Origin: Balneolales bacterium
GTDB lineage: Bacteria > Bacteroidota > Rhodothermia > Balneolales > Natronogracilivirgulaceae
Assembly (NCBI GenBank): GCA_007127665.1
Contig: SKYY01000041.1
Coordinates: 1-9,163, forward strand
Direction of reading: 5' to 3'
DNA length: 9,163 nucleotides
Below, one piece after another: positions 1 through 6,600 of the stretch (positions within the stretch are counted from its first letter, which is position 1; each line of letters begins with the position of its first letter). The notes beneath the pieces are model-generated. The model was not told the DNA's origin and did not search any database. It saw nothing but the letters and a program-made list of their open reading frames with translations. Both the position numbers and the translations under genes were made by a program.

Positions 1-1268
1 CGGTACCCGGGACTGTTGGGGAAAAGTTCCAGCTCGGTCGGGGGGTCGCCAACACGATGGGTGTAGTCTTCCGGATCGTGACCGCCGTAAAACGTAAAGA
101 ATCCTTCCCCGAGATTTCCGTGAATGTACTTGGCCTCATTTCGTCCGGGGGTCTGAGCAAGGATTACCACATTGCTTTTGATGGTTTCCTCGCGGAACGC
201 GGTGGTCTGGCCATAAAAACCCTTTATGCTGCTTACGTGATTTTGCGTGAGCATGGCCGGAACCGGGTCCCATTTGGCAGAAAAATTGAAAAGCGTGAAG
301 AAGTCCATCTCTTCGTCGACCTCCGCCATGCGCTGCTGCACATCGAGTATGTCAATGTTGCCGTGACGGTATTCGGCAGGATCAAGCGTTACTTCAAAAT
401 CAGTAAATGCAAGTGTATTTCTGAAATCCAGCTTTTCATTGGCATCAGGGTCAGCCGGGTCGCCGTCGAACTGCGTAGGAACGATATCCACTTCCATGGC
501 AGCCAGCGCAATATCGAACGTGTCCGTACCCGAACACATCGCAAACAGGAACCCACCTTCTTCAATGAACTCACGGATGGTCCACACCACGGCCTTTTTC
601 ATCTCCGAAACCTTGTCAAAACCCATTTCCGCTGCCATCTCCTCCAGGTCACGCACCTGGCGAATGTACCAGGGTTGATTGCGGTAGGCGAACCAGAATT
701 TTCCATGCTGCCCGGTGAAGTCTTCATGGTGCAGGTGCAGCCAGTCGAAATCATCCAGCGCTCCCTGAAGCACCTCCTTGTTGTAAATGGTCTCATAGGG
801 AACTTCGGCGTAGGTCAGGGCCAGAGTAACGGCATCATCCCATGGCAGCGCATGATCCGGGGTGTAAACCGCGATCCTTGGCGCTTTTTCAAGTTCCACC
901 ACCGACATGTTTACATTCGGACGTTCTACTTCTTCAATGATCTGTCTTGCCCGGATAGCTGATATCTGTTGGATGGATACGCCCCGGACCCGGCTTCGCC
1001 GTACCATGCTCTCTGTCTCGGGAGCGAGAAAACTGCCACCACGATAATTCAGAAGCCATTTTCCCGTATGGCCATCCAGCAGATGCTGAAACATCACTCC
1101 ATATGCTTTCAGGTGGTTGCGCTGGCTGTCATCCATAGGTATGAGCACATACCCGGATTGGGCCTGAGCCGGGTGTGTTACCGGAACTGAAAGGAGCATA
1201 ACAGGCAACACGAGGAGTGCAAAAAACAGGGGAGTGAAGTTGGATGTTCTGGAATCCTGATTTCTCAT
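1..1268 (-). CDS. Secreted protein of unknown function, 'asparagine synthetase B'-like family (3' end cut by window edge)
   Basis: An open frame on the minus strand runs from ATG at 1268 to the left edge without a stop, giving 422 codons. Residues 1-36 form a signal peptide (hydrophobic core about 13-30, cleavage near Ala-Gln-Ala|Gln), so the product is exported. Recognisable segments are YVLIPMDDSQRNHLKAYG (40-57), NYRGGSFL (74-81), FIEEGGFLFAMCSGTDT (234-250) and GGHDPEDYTHRVGDP (395-409). From memory, this resembles Bacteroidota-lineage proteins often auto-named asparagine synthetase B, which end shortly after an NSPGY motif like the one visible here, so only about 20 residues should be missing. 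I see no N-terminal catalytic Cys and no SGGxDS ATP-pyrophosphatase loop, so that name is doubtful. GGFLFAMCSG around Cys245 looks like a nucleophile elbow of class I amidotransferase-like folds (inference). It is the last visible gene of the maf-TPR cluster, 136 bp after the TPR gene. True function unknown. Confidence 0.85.
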   Translation of the reverse strand, partial: MRNQDSRTSNFTPLFFALLVLPVMLLSVPVTHPAQAQSGYVLIPMDDSQRNHLKAYGVMFQHLLDGHTGKWLLNYRGGSFLAPETESMVRRSRVRGVSIQQISAIRARQIIEEVERPNVNMSVVELEKAPRIAVYTPDHALPWDDAVTLALTYAEVPYETIYNKEVLQGALDDFDWLHLHHEDFTGQHGKFWFAYRNQPWYIRQVRDLEEMAAEMGFDKVSEMKKAVVWTIREFIEEGGFLFAMCSGTDTFDIALAAMEVDIVPTQFDGDPADPDANEKLDFRNTLAFTDFEVTLDPAEYRHGNIDILDVQQRMAEVDEEMDFFTLFNFSAKWDPVPAMLTQNHVSSIKGFYGQTTAFREETIKSNVVILAQTPGRNEAKYIHGNLGEGFFTFYGGHDPEDYTHRVGDPPTELELFPNSPGY

Positions 1269-1270
1269 AA

Positions 1271-1385
1271 TCTATCGTCTCTTACAGTTTCAAACAGTTG
1301 TTACGGTTGTCAAACAGGACTTATCTTCTCAAAAAGGACTTGGAATTTCAAAAGTGGCTTTCACTTTCAAATATGGCTTGCGGTT
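1271..1385. repeat. Degenerate 19-20-bp tandem repeat array in the leader of the secreted-protein gene
   Basis: On the plus strand, units starting TCAAA begin at 1290, 1310, 1329, 1348 and 1367, so the period is 20 then 19, 19, 19. The last four share TCAAA-nn-(G/T)-G-(A/G)-CTT and mostly end in TT or TTC. The 19 nt at 1271-1289 look like a sixth, more eroded copy. The array fills almost the whole gap between the TPR gene stop (1405) and the next start codon (1268). It could be a multi-site operator, a decayed tandem duplication or a structured leader; nothing in the sequence decides between these. Confidence 0.6.
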
Positions 1386-1404
1386 TATAACCGAAATTTC
1401 AGAG

Positions 1405-3438
1405 TCAGATTTCCCGATCCATCCGTTCCAGTTCGCGGATCCGGTTCCTGGCGATGTCGGAGTAATATCCTTCGGGGTAGTTCAGGAGCAGCTCTTCATA
1501 GTACCTGGTGACCTCATCGGCACTCAGTAGCAGCCGGTCGGCTGCTCCATAAAAACGCTCCTCAGCAGAAGGTGAATAGGGCAGAAGTCCGGCCGGTACC
1601 AGACCCTCCGCAGACCGGGTCTCTCCACTATCGCGCTGTTGCATGATGTAGACCACTTCCGCCAGTCGGGCGCGTTCCCAGAGCAGGCGCTCGCCAACTG
1701 CCTGACGCACGGATGGACGCCGGGTGTGCCGGTCCACAACATGAAAGGCAATTTCGGGATGGATCCTGCGCAGCGTCTGAGTCAGCAGCAGCATGGACTC
1801 GCCATGAAGCGGTTGTGCCGTCGGCTCATCAAGTACCGGCGCAAGCAGGTCGGCCGCCTCGGCATATCGTCCGGTGTCATAGAGATAGCGGGCTCCCGCA
1901 TAGCGGAGAAGTTCCGGGTTTTCTCCGTCTTCATCATGCCCCTCCTGGATGATAAACCGCAAATGCAGGGCATTATTGGCGTACCAGGAGTAGTTTTGCC
2001 GCTCCAGAGACCGGAGCTGCAGCCGCGCATAGGTAAAATCGCCATTGTAAAAGTCACCAAGTCCCAGATAATACCTGCTCTTGTCGCCGATTTCACTTCC
2101 GTCGGCCATCCGGTTACTTCTGGTAAATGATACCCTGGCCATCGAAAAATTGCCGTCGAAGAGCAGAAGCCTTCCCGCAACATAGTGGGCCAGTGCCATT
2201 TCGCTATCGTTTCTTGCGATACGCTCCATTCTCTGATGGTATACCTCGGCTTTTTCCGGTTCTTTGAGATGGTCGAGTGCCAGCTCGGACTGAATGGTCA
2301 GCGTCTGCATCATCCGGTCATAGCGTGGAAATCGGCTGGCAAGCAGATCCACGGTTTCAAAAGCCTTCCGGTACAGCGAATCGGCGGCACCGTCAAAATC
2401 AAGGTTGCGGTCTGTCAGATATCCGGCCCATTCCTGATAGGTGCGGGACAGCTCTTCATGGCTTCGGGCCAGGAGCGGATGCTCTTCAATATCCAGATAA
2501 TACAGAAAAGCCTGCTCGGAAAGCTCAAATTGCCCCCGGCTCCGCAAGTCACGACCCAGACGAAACATCGCGTGACGCTCATTGTTGCTGTGACGTTCCA
2601 GCGTGCGTGCCGCTGCCAGCGCCCGCCGATAAAGCCCGCGTTCCATAGTGACCCAGACGAGAAAATCCCTTAGGGACAAGTCTGCTTCGCTGCCGGGTGA
2701 AAGCCGGCCAAGACGCTCTTCAGTCAGAAGGATGGCAGTGTCGTAAAGCCTTCGCTCATCATAGTTCATAAGCTGGCGCTGAATCAGGCTCATGCGCCGG
2801 CTGTCGCGGCCGATGATATCAAGATATTCACTGATGGCCGACTCAAAATCGGCTACGGCCAGATAATTATTGGCAATTTCGAACGCAAAAAGGCTGGCAT
2901 CACCCAGCTGCTCCCTCGCCGCTTCATAAACCCGGATAGATTCACGAAACAGCCTCCGCTCATTCATGGTTTGGGCGACACGCCGGTAAACCTGAGCGTT
3001 TCCCGCATGCTGACGCAGTACGTGGTTCCATGCTTCCATGGCATCATCGCGCCTTCCCGAGATATCGTAAATCTCCCCAAGTTTGATTCGGGTATTGCTG
3101 TCATCACCCACCAGGTCCAACCTGTCTTTGGTGACCTGAATGGCTTCATCATATCGCTTGAGCTGGACCAGTGCGGTCACAGTACGGTCAAACACGGCAT
3201 AGGAGCGCGGGTTTTCCCGCAGAAGCCGTTCAAAAATCTCATACGCCTCCTCAAACTTGCCTTGCCGGAGCAGCTCGTTCCCGAGCGAAAAATCCCCGGC
3301 GCCGTCCTGGGCCTGCAGAGCCGGCGGACCCGGCAAAACAACAAAAGCTGCCGCCAGCATGAGAAAAACAAAAAAACTTCGCAATTGGTGCATAGCAGAT
3401 GGTCGATACGTTAGGCTGTCACGAGATACCCGTGTCAT
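1405..3438 (-). CDS. Secreted tetratricopeptide-repeat protein (677 aa)
   Basis: The protein begins with a signal peptide: a hydrophobic stretch at about residues 22-37, with likely cleavage near ALQA|QDG (40-46). It is then almost entirely helical TPR-type repeats. Clear examples are GNELLRQGKFEEAYEIFERLLRENP, split here as residues 53-60 and 61-77, then the copies at about 85-110, 116-142 and 150-175, and a final one near 650 (YYEELLLNYPEGYYSDIA). Such proteins act as periplasmic scaffolds; no enzymatic domain is visible and no partner can be named. The ATG at 3438 overlaps the maf stop as ATGA, which implies translational coupling. A second ATG at 3393 (residue 16) directly precedes the signal peptide and is an equally plausible start. 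I kept the upstream one for the overlap and a weak AGG in front of it. It probably shares a transcript with maf and perhaps with the secreted protein downstream. Confidence 0.85.
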   Translation of the reverse strand: MTRVSRDSLTYRPSAMHQLRSFFVFLMLAAAFVVLPGPPALQAQDGAGDFSLGNELLRQGKFEEAYEIFERLLRENPRSYAVFDRTVTALVQLKRYDEAIQVTKDRLDLVGDDSNTRIKLGEIYDISGRRDDAMEAWNHVLRQHAGNAQVYRRVAQTMNERRLFRESIRVYEAAREQLGDASLFAFEIANNYLAVADFESAISEYLDIIGRDSRRMSLIQRQLMNYDERRLYDTAILLTEERLGRLSPGSEADLSLRDFLVWVTMERGLYRRALAAARTLERHSNNERHAMFRLGRDLRSRGQFELSEQAFLYYLDIEEHPLLARSHEELSRTYQEWAGYLTDRNLDFDGAADSLYRKAFETVDLLASRFPRYDRMMQTLTIQSELALDHLKEPEKAEVYHQRMERIARNDSEMALAHYVAGRLLLFDGNFSMARVSFTRSNRMADGSEIGDKSRYYLGLGDFYNGDFTYARLQLRSLERQNYSWYANNALHLRFIIQEGHDEDGENPELLRYAGARYLYDTGRYAEAADLLAPVLDEPTAQPLHGESMLLLTQTLRRIHPEIAFHVVDRHTRRPSVRQAVGERLLWERARLAEVVYIMQQRDSGETRSAEGLVPAGLLPYSPSAEERFYGAADRLLLSADEVTRYYEELLLNYPEGYYSDIARNRIRELERMDREI

Positions 3439-4169
3439 GAATTACCTGTTGCCGGTACAAAAGGAGTAACGATGCCGGGCACCAGCTTATTGACTTCGCG
3501 ATAAAAACGGAACAGCGGAAAACCGACAACATTGTAGTAGTCGCCGTCAATACGCGCAACAAAAAGCGCACCAAGGTCATCCTGTATCCCGTACGATCCG
3601 GCCTTGTCCATGGGGCTGCCGCTCTCCACATATGCCCGGATCTCACTTTCGGTCAGCTCGCCGAACGTCACATCGGTCCGTTCATGAAAAACGTGGTGTT
3701 GAAATCCTTTTCGGGTGGATACGGTTTGTGGCTGATCACCGTCAGAGCCGGCAACTCCGTTTCCGTAAACCAGGGCCACACCGGTGTAGACCTGGTGAGT
3801 ACGCCCGCTCAGGGACCTGAGCATGGAAACGGCATCATCTGTATCAGCAGGCTTTCCGAGTATTTCTCCGTCAAGAACAACAATGGTATCTGCACCGATA
3901 ACCAGTTTACCGGCGTACGATCCCTGTTCCGTTTGTTTACGCTCGTCCATATGCGCATCCGCCCGATGTTCCGCCAGATCTTCTCCCCGCTCAGCGACCC
4001 TCAACGCTTTTTCCAGTGAAAGAGCTTCAACCGTATCCGCAGGATCGGAACCCGGGGTGACCTCTTCTCCAATATCAGCAGGCACCACATCAAAGGAGAT
4101 CCCGATCTGGCGGAGCAAAAGTCGTCGGCGCGGACTTGATGAGGCAAGTATGATTCCGGGAGTGTTCAT
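3435..4169 (-). CDS. maf: Maf family nucleoside-triphosphate pyrophosphatase
   Basis: Maf proteins hydrolyse non-canonical or selected NTPs to NMP and pyrophosphate in the cytoplasm and were first linked to septum formation. All core motifs are present: LASSSPRRRLLL (8-19), GADT (92-95, with Asp94 the expected catalytic acid), GKP (105-107), HQVYTGVAL (125-133), ESGSPMDKAGSYGIQ (182-196) and NVVGFPL (213-219). The DKAGSYGIQ form fits the YhdE-type (dTTP/UTP) branch. At 244 residues it is longer than the usual 190-200. The extra length is in two hydrophilic insertions, at about 61-87 (Glu/Asp/His/Arg-rich) and 136-160, both between conserved strands, so the catalytic core should be intact. The start at 4169 directly precedes the canonical N-terminus. 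The stop overlaps the TPR start (ATGA). A leader of about 150 nt with a mini-ORF precedes it. Confidence 0.93.
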   Translation of the reverse strand: MNTPGIILASSSPRRRLLLRQIGISFDVVPADIGEEVTPGSDPADTVEALSLEKALRVAERGEDLAEHRADAHMDERKQTEQGSYAGKLVIGADTIVVLDGEILGKPADTDDAVSMLRSLSGRTHQVYTGVALVYGNGVAGSDGDQPQTVSTRKGFQHHVFHERTDVTFGELTESEIRAYVESGSPMDKAGSYGIQDDLGALFVARIDGDYYNVVGFPLFRFYREVNKLVPGIVTPFVPATGNS

Positions 4170-4224
4170 TATTTAAATGATCTTTATTTCTACAGGCCAC
4201 ATCGTGAGTCTATGACGAATCCGG

Positions 4225-4266
4225 TTATGCGCCTGCGTGTCCGGGCGCCGGCCCTGTCACGGACAT
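4225..4266 (-). CDS. Putative 13-codon leader ORF upstream of maf (copy 1 of a paired element)
   Basis: On the minus strand ATG at 4266 opens a 13-codon frame, MSVTGPAPGHAGA, ending in TAA at 4225, 55 nt before the maf start. A good Shine-Dalgarno, AGGAAG (4276-4271), lies 4 nt before the ATG. The same peptide pattern is encoded at 5180-5221 on the other strand (10 of 13 residues identical). The RNA also contains a hairpin, GGGC-CGGC-GCCC, within codons 5-8. No U-tract follows, so it is not a standard terminator. It may be a leader peptide, a small secreted or regulatory peptide, or a structured RNA element that happens to be open. Translation is not proven. Matching codon boundaries, the kept stop and the upstream ribosome site favour translation; function unknown. 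Confidence 0.45.
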   Translation of the reverse strand: MSVTGPAPGHAGA

Positions 4267-4321
4267 GGTACTTCCTGCCCTTCGGTTTATCTGAAAATGA
4301 ATTGAAACTCTAACAAACTCA

Positions 4322-4329
4322 CAAACATA
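4322..4329 (-). promoter_or_regulatory. Candidate Bacteroidota-type -7 promoter element for the maf leader
   Basis: On the minus strand TATGTTTG (4329-4322) matches the Bacteroidota -7 consensus TAnnTTTG exactly. The expected -33 TTG is only poorly met: the nearest TTG is at 4345-4343, 13 nt upstream, which is short. Transcription would start near 4315 and give a leader of about 145 nt that includes the mini-ORF at 4266-4225. Confidence 0.35.
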
Positions 4330-4580
4330 CAAAAAAAACTGACAATTCCATCAGGTTCCGGTTTTTGAACACCCATTTCCCGGGCCCTGATACCGCAGGT
4401 GAAAGTGTCATATTGCACCATCGCATCGGACTGGTCATAGTTCTATGTTGGTGTGTAAAACATTTAGTTAATAAAACGCGGTAAGCCGTTTGCTGATGGA
4501 AACCGGCCTTGCCCGGGTCCTATTGATACAAAAAATTCGTATCGTACACCCTATCACTTGTGTAAGGATCCGGCAGCAAT

Positions 4581-5153
4581 ATGACCAAGGCATCAGATTA
4601 CCAGCAGTGGGCGAGCAAAATCCGCGCTTCAGACCAAAAGGCGTTTCACGACCTTTTTGTGGATTCTTACCAACCGCTTATGCGATATGCGCTGAATTTT
4701 GTGAAAGATACTGATGTCGCAAAGGACATCCTGCAGGATGTCTATGCCCATTTGTGGGATATCCGTGACCGGCTTGATGAAGAAAAATCCCTGAAGGCAC
4801 TGCTTTACCGCATGGTAAAAAACCGAAGCATAAACCTGATCCGTTCGCGACGGCCGGTCCGCCTCGATGATGTCGCCCCTGCGGAGCAGCCAAGTGAGGA
4901 GATGTCGCCAGTATCCATCCGACCGGGCGGTGACGATTTGCTTGAAAAACAGCTGAGCGAATGGATCGAGTCACTCCCGCCGAGGCAACGTGAAGCGTTC
5001 GAGCTAAGCCGGTTCGAAGGGCTTGACCACCATGAGATAGCGGATGTAATGGAATGCGCGCCACGTACGGTAAACAACCATATCGTAAGTGCGCTGAACA
5101 CTTTGCGGGTACAGCTGAAACAGTGGAAATCAGAGCGTGAAAACCGCGAATAA
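4581..5153 (+). CDS. ECF RNA polymerase sigma factor, FecI-like (190 aa)
   Basis: This is a group IV (ECF) sigma factor that should direct RNA polymerase to a small regulon. Sigma region 2 spans about residues 22-90 (FHDLFVDSYQPLMRYALNF, then DVAKDILQDVYAHLWDIRD, the core-binding and -10 recognition helices). A variable acidic linker covers about 95-122. Sigma region 4 spans 124-178 (LPPRQREAFELSRFEGL, then the helix-turn-helix HHEIADVMECAPRTVNNHIV). Length is typical for the family. ATG at 4581 is chosen because the following residues match the usual N-terminus and AAGGA lies upstream at 4564-4568. The FecR anti-sigma gene follows 120 bp later on the same strand, the classic pairing, so activity is likely controlled by that membrane protein. 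The gap between the two holds an open mini-ORF pair. Confidence 0.95.
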   Translation: MTKASDYQQWASKIRASDQKAFHDLFVDSYQPLMRYALNFVKDTDVAKDILQDVYAHLWDIRDRLDEEKSLKALLYRMVKNRSINLIRSRRPVRLDDVAPAEQPSEEMSPVSIRPGGDDLLEKQLSEWIESLPPRQREAFELSRFEGLDHHEIADVMECAPRTVNNHIVSALNTLRVQLKQWKSERENRE

Positions 5154-5179
5154 AGAGAATAATCCGAAATGAAGATGAA

Positions 5180-5221
5180 ATGCCCATGACCGGGCCGGCG
5201 CCCGGACACACAGGAGCATGA
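5180..5221 (+). CDS. Putative 13-codon leader ORF between sigma and fecR (copy 2 of a paired element)
   Basis: ATG at 5180 opens MPMTGPAPGHTGA, closed by TGA at 5219-5221 and 52 nt before the fecR start. It is the homologue of the minus-strand mini-ORF at 4266-4225: 36 of 42 nt are identical, with two synonymous third-position changes, three replacements and a TGA/TAA exchange at the stop. A 9-of-10 upstream match also lies 11 nt before this ATG (ATAATCCGAA, 5159-5168; ATAAACCGAA in copy 1). The centre forms a perfect hairpin, CCGGGC-CGGC-GCCCGG (5190-5205), with no following U-tract. The ribosome site is weaker than in copy 1 (GAAG at 5171). Its stop overlaps the ATG of the next small frame. 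Translation and role are unproven. Confidence 0.4.
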   Translation: MPMTGPAPGHTGA

Positions 5222-5277
5222 TTATTTCCATGAATGCTCCATCTGACCGCTTGAATCAAAAAATTATAAACACATGA
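5218..5277 (+). CDS. Possible 19-codon coupling ORF overlapping the fecR start
   Basis: ATG at 5218 overlaps the stop of the preceding mini-ORF (ATGA, 5218-5221). The frame reads MIISMNAPSDRLNQKIINT and ends in TGA at 5275-5277, itself overlapping the fecR ATG as ATGA (5274-5277). Two successive four-base overlaps would let ribosomes pass from the mini-ORF into fecR, which has no Shine-Dalgarno of its own. An AGGAG (5212-5216) sits only 1 nt before this ATG, too close to serve it well, so re-initiation would be the mechanism. It may be chance; I recognise no homologue. Confidence 0.25.
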   Translation: MIISMNAPSDRLNQKIINT

Positions 5278-6233
5278 AACGGCCTGACCAGGATATCATG
5301 AAGTATTTTTCCGGAGTGGAAGAGGATGAGGTGCGCCTTATCTGGGAAAAAGCCCGGAGAAAAGATCAGTCTGGTGAAAGCGCCATGGATGTGAATCCCG
5401 AAGAGGAGTGGGCACTGCTCCAGAAACGGATGCAGACAGCCCGCCGGCCTGTACGCGGTGTGCGTCCAGGCACCATCAGATCAAGAAGGCCCGCATCAAA
5501 AGCAACTGCAGCAAAAACATATGCCTTTATTACCGTCATGGCAGCGGTTCTGCTCGGTGGGTTCGTTATGTGGTATCTGTTCGTACCCGTCAGTATGGAG
5601 GCCCCGCGGGGAGAATTTACCACCTTTCATTGGGATGACGGAATCCGTGTGGAACTTAACAGCGGATCCAGGCTAACCTGGAACCGATCATTTGGCAATG
5701 GGCACCGTAATCTGCGGCTTGAGGGTGAGGCATATTTTGAAGTACCGCCATCCGGAAAGTCATTTATTGTGGAAACACAGACAGCAATGGTGGAAGTACT
5801 GGGAACCCGGTTCAACATACGTTCCTGGGCCGATGACCCGGACGGACGCACAACACTCACACTGGTCGACGGAAGTGTCAGGCTGGCATCCCTTCTGGAA
5901 CCGGAATCTCACATAATGCTTCAGCCGGGACATACCTCCCATGTTGATTATCACAATAGAGCGCCTGTAGAACCTCAACCAGTCAATACAGACCAGGCCC
6001 TCGCATGGCGTAATCAAGGTTTCTATTTTTCGGGTATCACCATGAGCGAAGTTGCTGCCGAGCTTGAAAGGCGCTATGATTCCCAAGTAGTAATTCAAAA
6101 TGAGATCCTGAGAGACCGTTCACTCACAATATACCTTCCCCGTCCGGGTGAACTCGATAGTATCATTGAGACTATCTGTTTTGTGACAAACTGTCGCTTC
6201 GAAGAAGAGCAAGGCACGATCATTCTGTACTGA
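5274..6233 (+). CDS. FecR-type transmembrane anti-sigma factor (319 aa)
   Basis: FecR proteins hold the cognate ECF sigma factor at the inner membrane and relay a periplasmic signal to it. The cytoplasmic N-terminus (1-80) is charged and ends in a basic stretch (RRPVRGVRPGTIRSRRP, 58-73). One membrane segment spans about 84-105. The periplasmic FecR domain follows, with LNSGSRLTWNRSF (128-140), RLEGEAYFEV (148-157) and VEVLGTRFNIRSW (173-185). The C-terminal DUF4974-like domain starts near FYFSGITMSEVAAELERRY (250-268); this part resembles STN folds and receives the signal in related systems. Length is normal. The start is taken at 5274: no clear ribosome site precedes it, but the reading begins in a typical way and overlaps a small upstream frame. 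Partner of the sigma factor 120 bp upstream; the STN protein downstream is the likely signal donor (inference). Confidence 0.93.
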   Translation: MKRPDQDIMKYFSGVEEDEVRLIWEKARRKDQSGESAMDVNPEEEWALLQKRMQTARRPVRGVRPGTIRSRRPASKATAAKTYAFITVMAAVLLGGFVMWYLFVPVSMEAPRGEFTTFHWDDGIRVELNSGSRLTWNRSFGNGHRNLRLEGEAYFEVPPSGKSFIVETQTAMVEVLGTRFNIRSWADDPDGRTTLTLVDGSVRLASLLEPESHIMLQPGHTSHVDYHNRAPVEPQPVNTDQALAWRNQGFYFSGITMSEVAAELERRYDSQVVIQNEILRDRSLTIYLPRPGELDSIIETICFVTNCRFEEEQGTIILY

Positions 6234-6600
6234 GGCCTGCAGCAACCCTGCGCCGGGCCAAGCCCATCCCATCCCATCCCATCCCATCTCATCCAAGCCC
6301 ATCCCATCCCATCTCATCTCATCCAACCCATCCAACCCATCCAACCCAACCCAACCCAACCCATCCAACCCAACCCAATCCAATCCAACCCAATCCAATC
6401 CAACCCAACCCAATCTGACTCATTCCCCCGCAAAATTTTCCGAGCAAATGCGTCACCCGGACTAAACGCGACAAAGGGACGAGCACGATTCTGATGTCAT
6501 TATTTTTCCGGTACAGACATTTCTGTTCATTTTATCCTAAATTGCCTGTACGGTGAAGGGGGTTGTGATGCAATTCAGATACCGGGCAGCAATGTTGGCG
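6234..6600. other. Intergenic region between fecR and the STN gene
   Basis: Its left half is the pentanucleotide tract. In the right half (6416-6600) I see no stable terminator. There is a short inverted repeat, ACAGA-CATT-TCTGT (6513-6526), a longer spaced pair GTACAG (6511-6516) and CTGTAC (6546-6551), and CCTAAATTG at 6536-6544, one base short of a TAnnTTTG element. A promoter for the STN-methyltransferase pair is likely somewhere here but cannot be fixed. Confidence 0.5.
6262..6415. repeat. Pentanucleotide tandem tract (CCCAT/CCAAC/CCAAT), G-quadruplex-capable on the minus strand
   Basis: About 150 bp are built almost wholly from 5-bp units. The left part is CCCAT with CTCAT variants and the right part is CCAAC and CCAAT, with a 9-bp variant (CCAACCCAT) in between. 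Read on the minus strand this gives runs such as GGGTTGGGTTGGGTTGGG and GGGATGGGATGGGATGGG. Each has four G-triplets with 2-nt loops, the standard pattern for a G-quadruplex. The open frames through it on the minus strand (Gly-Trp-Val-Gly-Leu-Asp repeats) are a product of the repeat and not a gene. It lies between fecR and the STN gene. Confidence 0.9.

Larger units (their letters stand above)
4170..4580. other. Divergent intergenic region between maf and the sigma factor gene
   Basis: These 411 bp separate two divergently transcribed genes and must hold promoters for both. I can see the maf leader mini-ORF and its candidate -7 element, the string CCGGTTTTTGAA (4358-4369) that recurs before the FadL gene, and a small inverted repeat GATAC-n9-GTATC at about 4525-4545 upstream of the sigma gene. 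An AAGGA at 4564-4568 lies 12 nt before the sigma ATG. No convincing promoter for the sigma gene stands out. Confidence 0.6.

Noticed and set aside
57..962. Plus-strand open frame of 301 codons at the left end
   Set aside because: It is antisense to the secreted-protein gene, whose minus-strand frame has a signal peptide and family motifs; the plus-strand translation shows no domain.
1271..1385. CRISPR array
   Set aside because: The 19-bp units are degenerate and have no separate unique spacers of constant length.
4490..4714. Plus-strand frame starting upstream of the sigma gene
   Set aside because: It overlaps the sigma gene out of frame and has no recognisable content.
5190..5205. Intrinsic terminator after the sigma gene
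   Set aside because: The GC hairpin is strong but no T-run follows, and fecR downstream is expected to be co-transcribed.
6095..6413. Minus-strand frames with Gly-Trp-Val-Gly-Leu-Asp repeats
   Set aside because: They arise because the 5-bp repeat has no stop codon on that strand; the rest runs antisense through the end of fecR.
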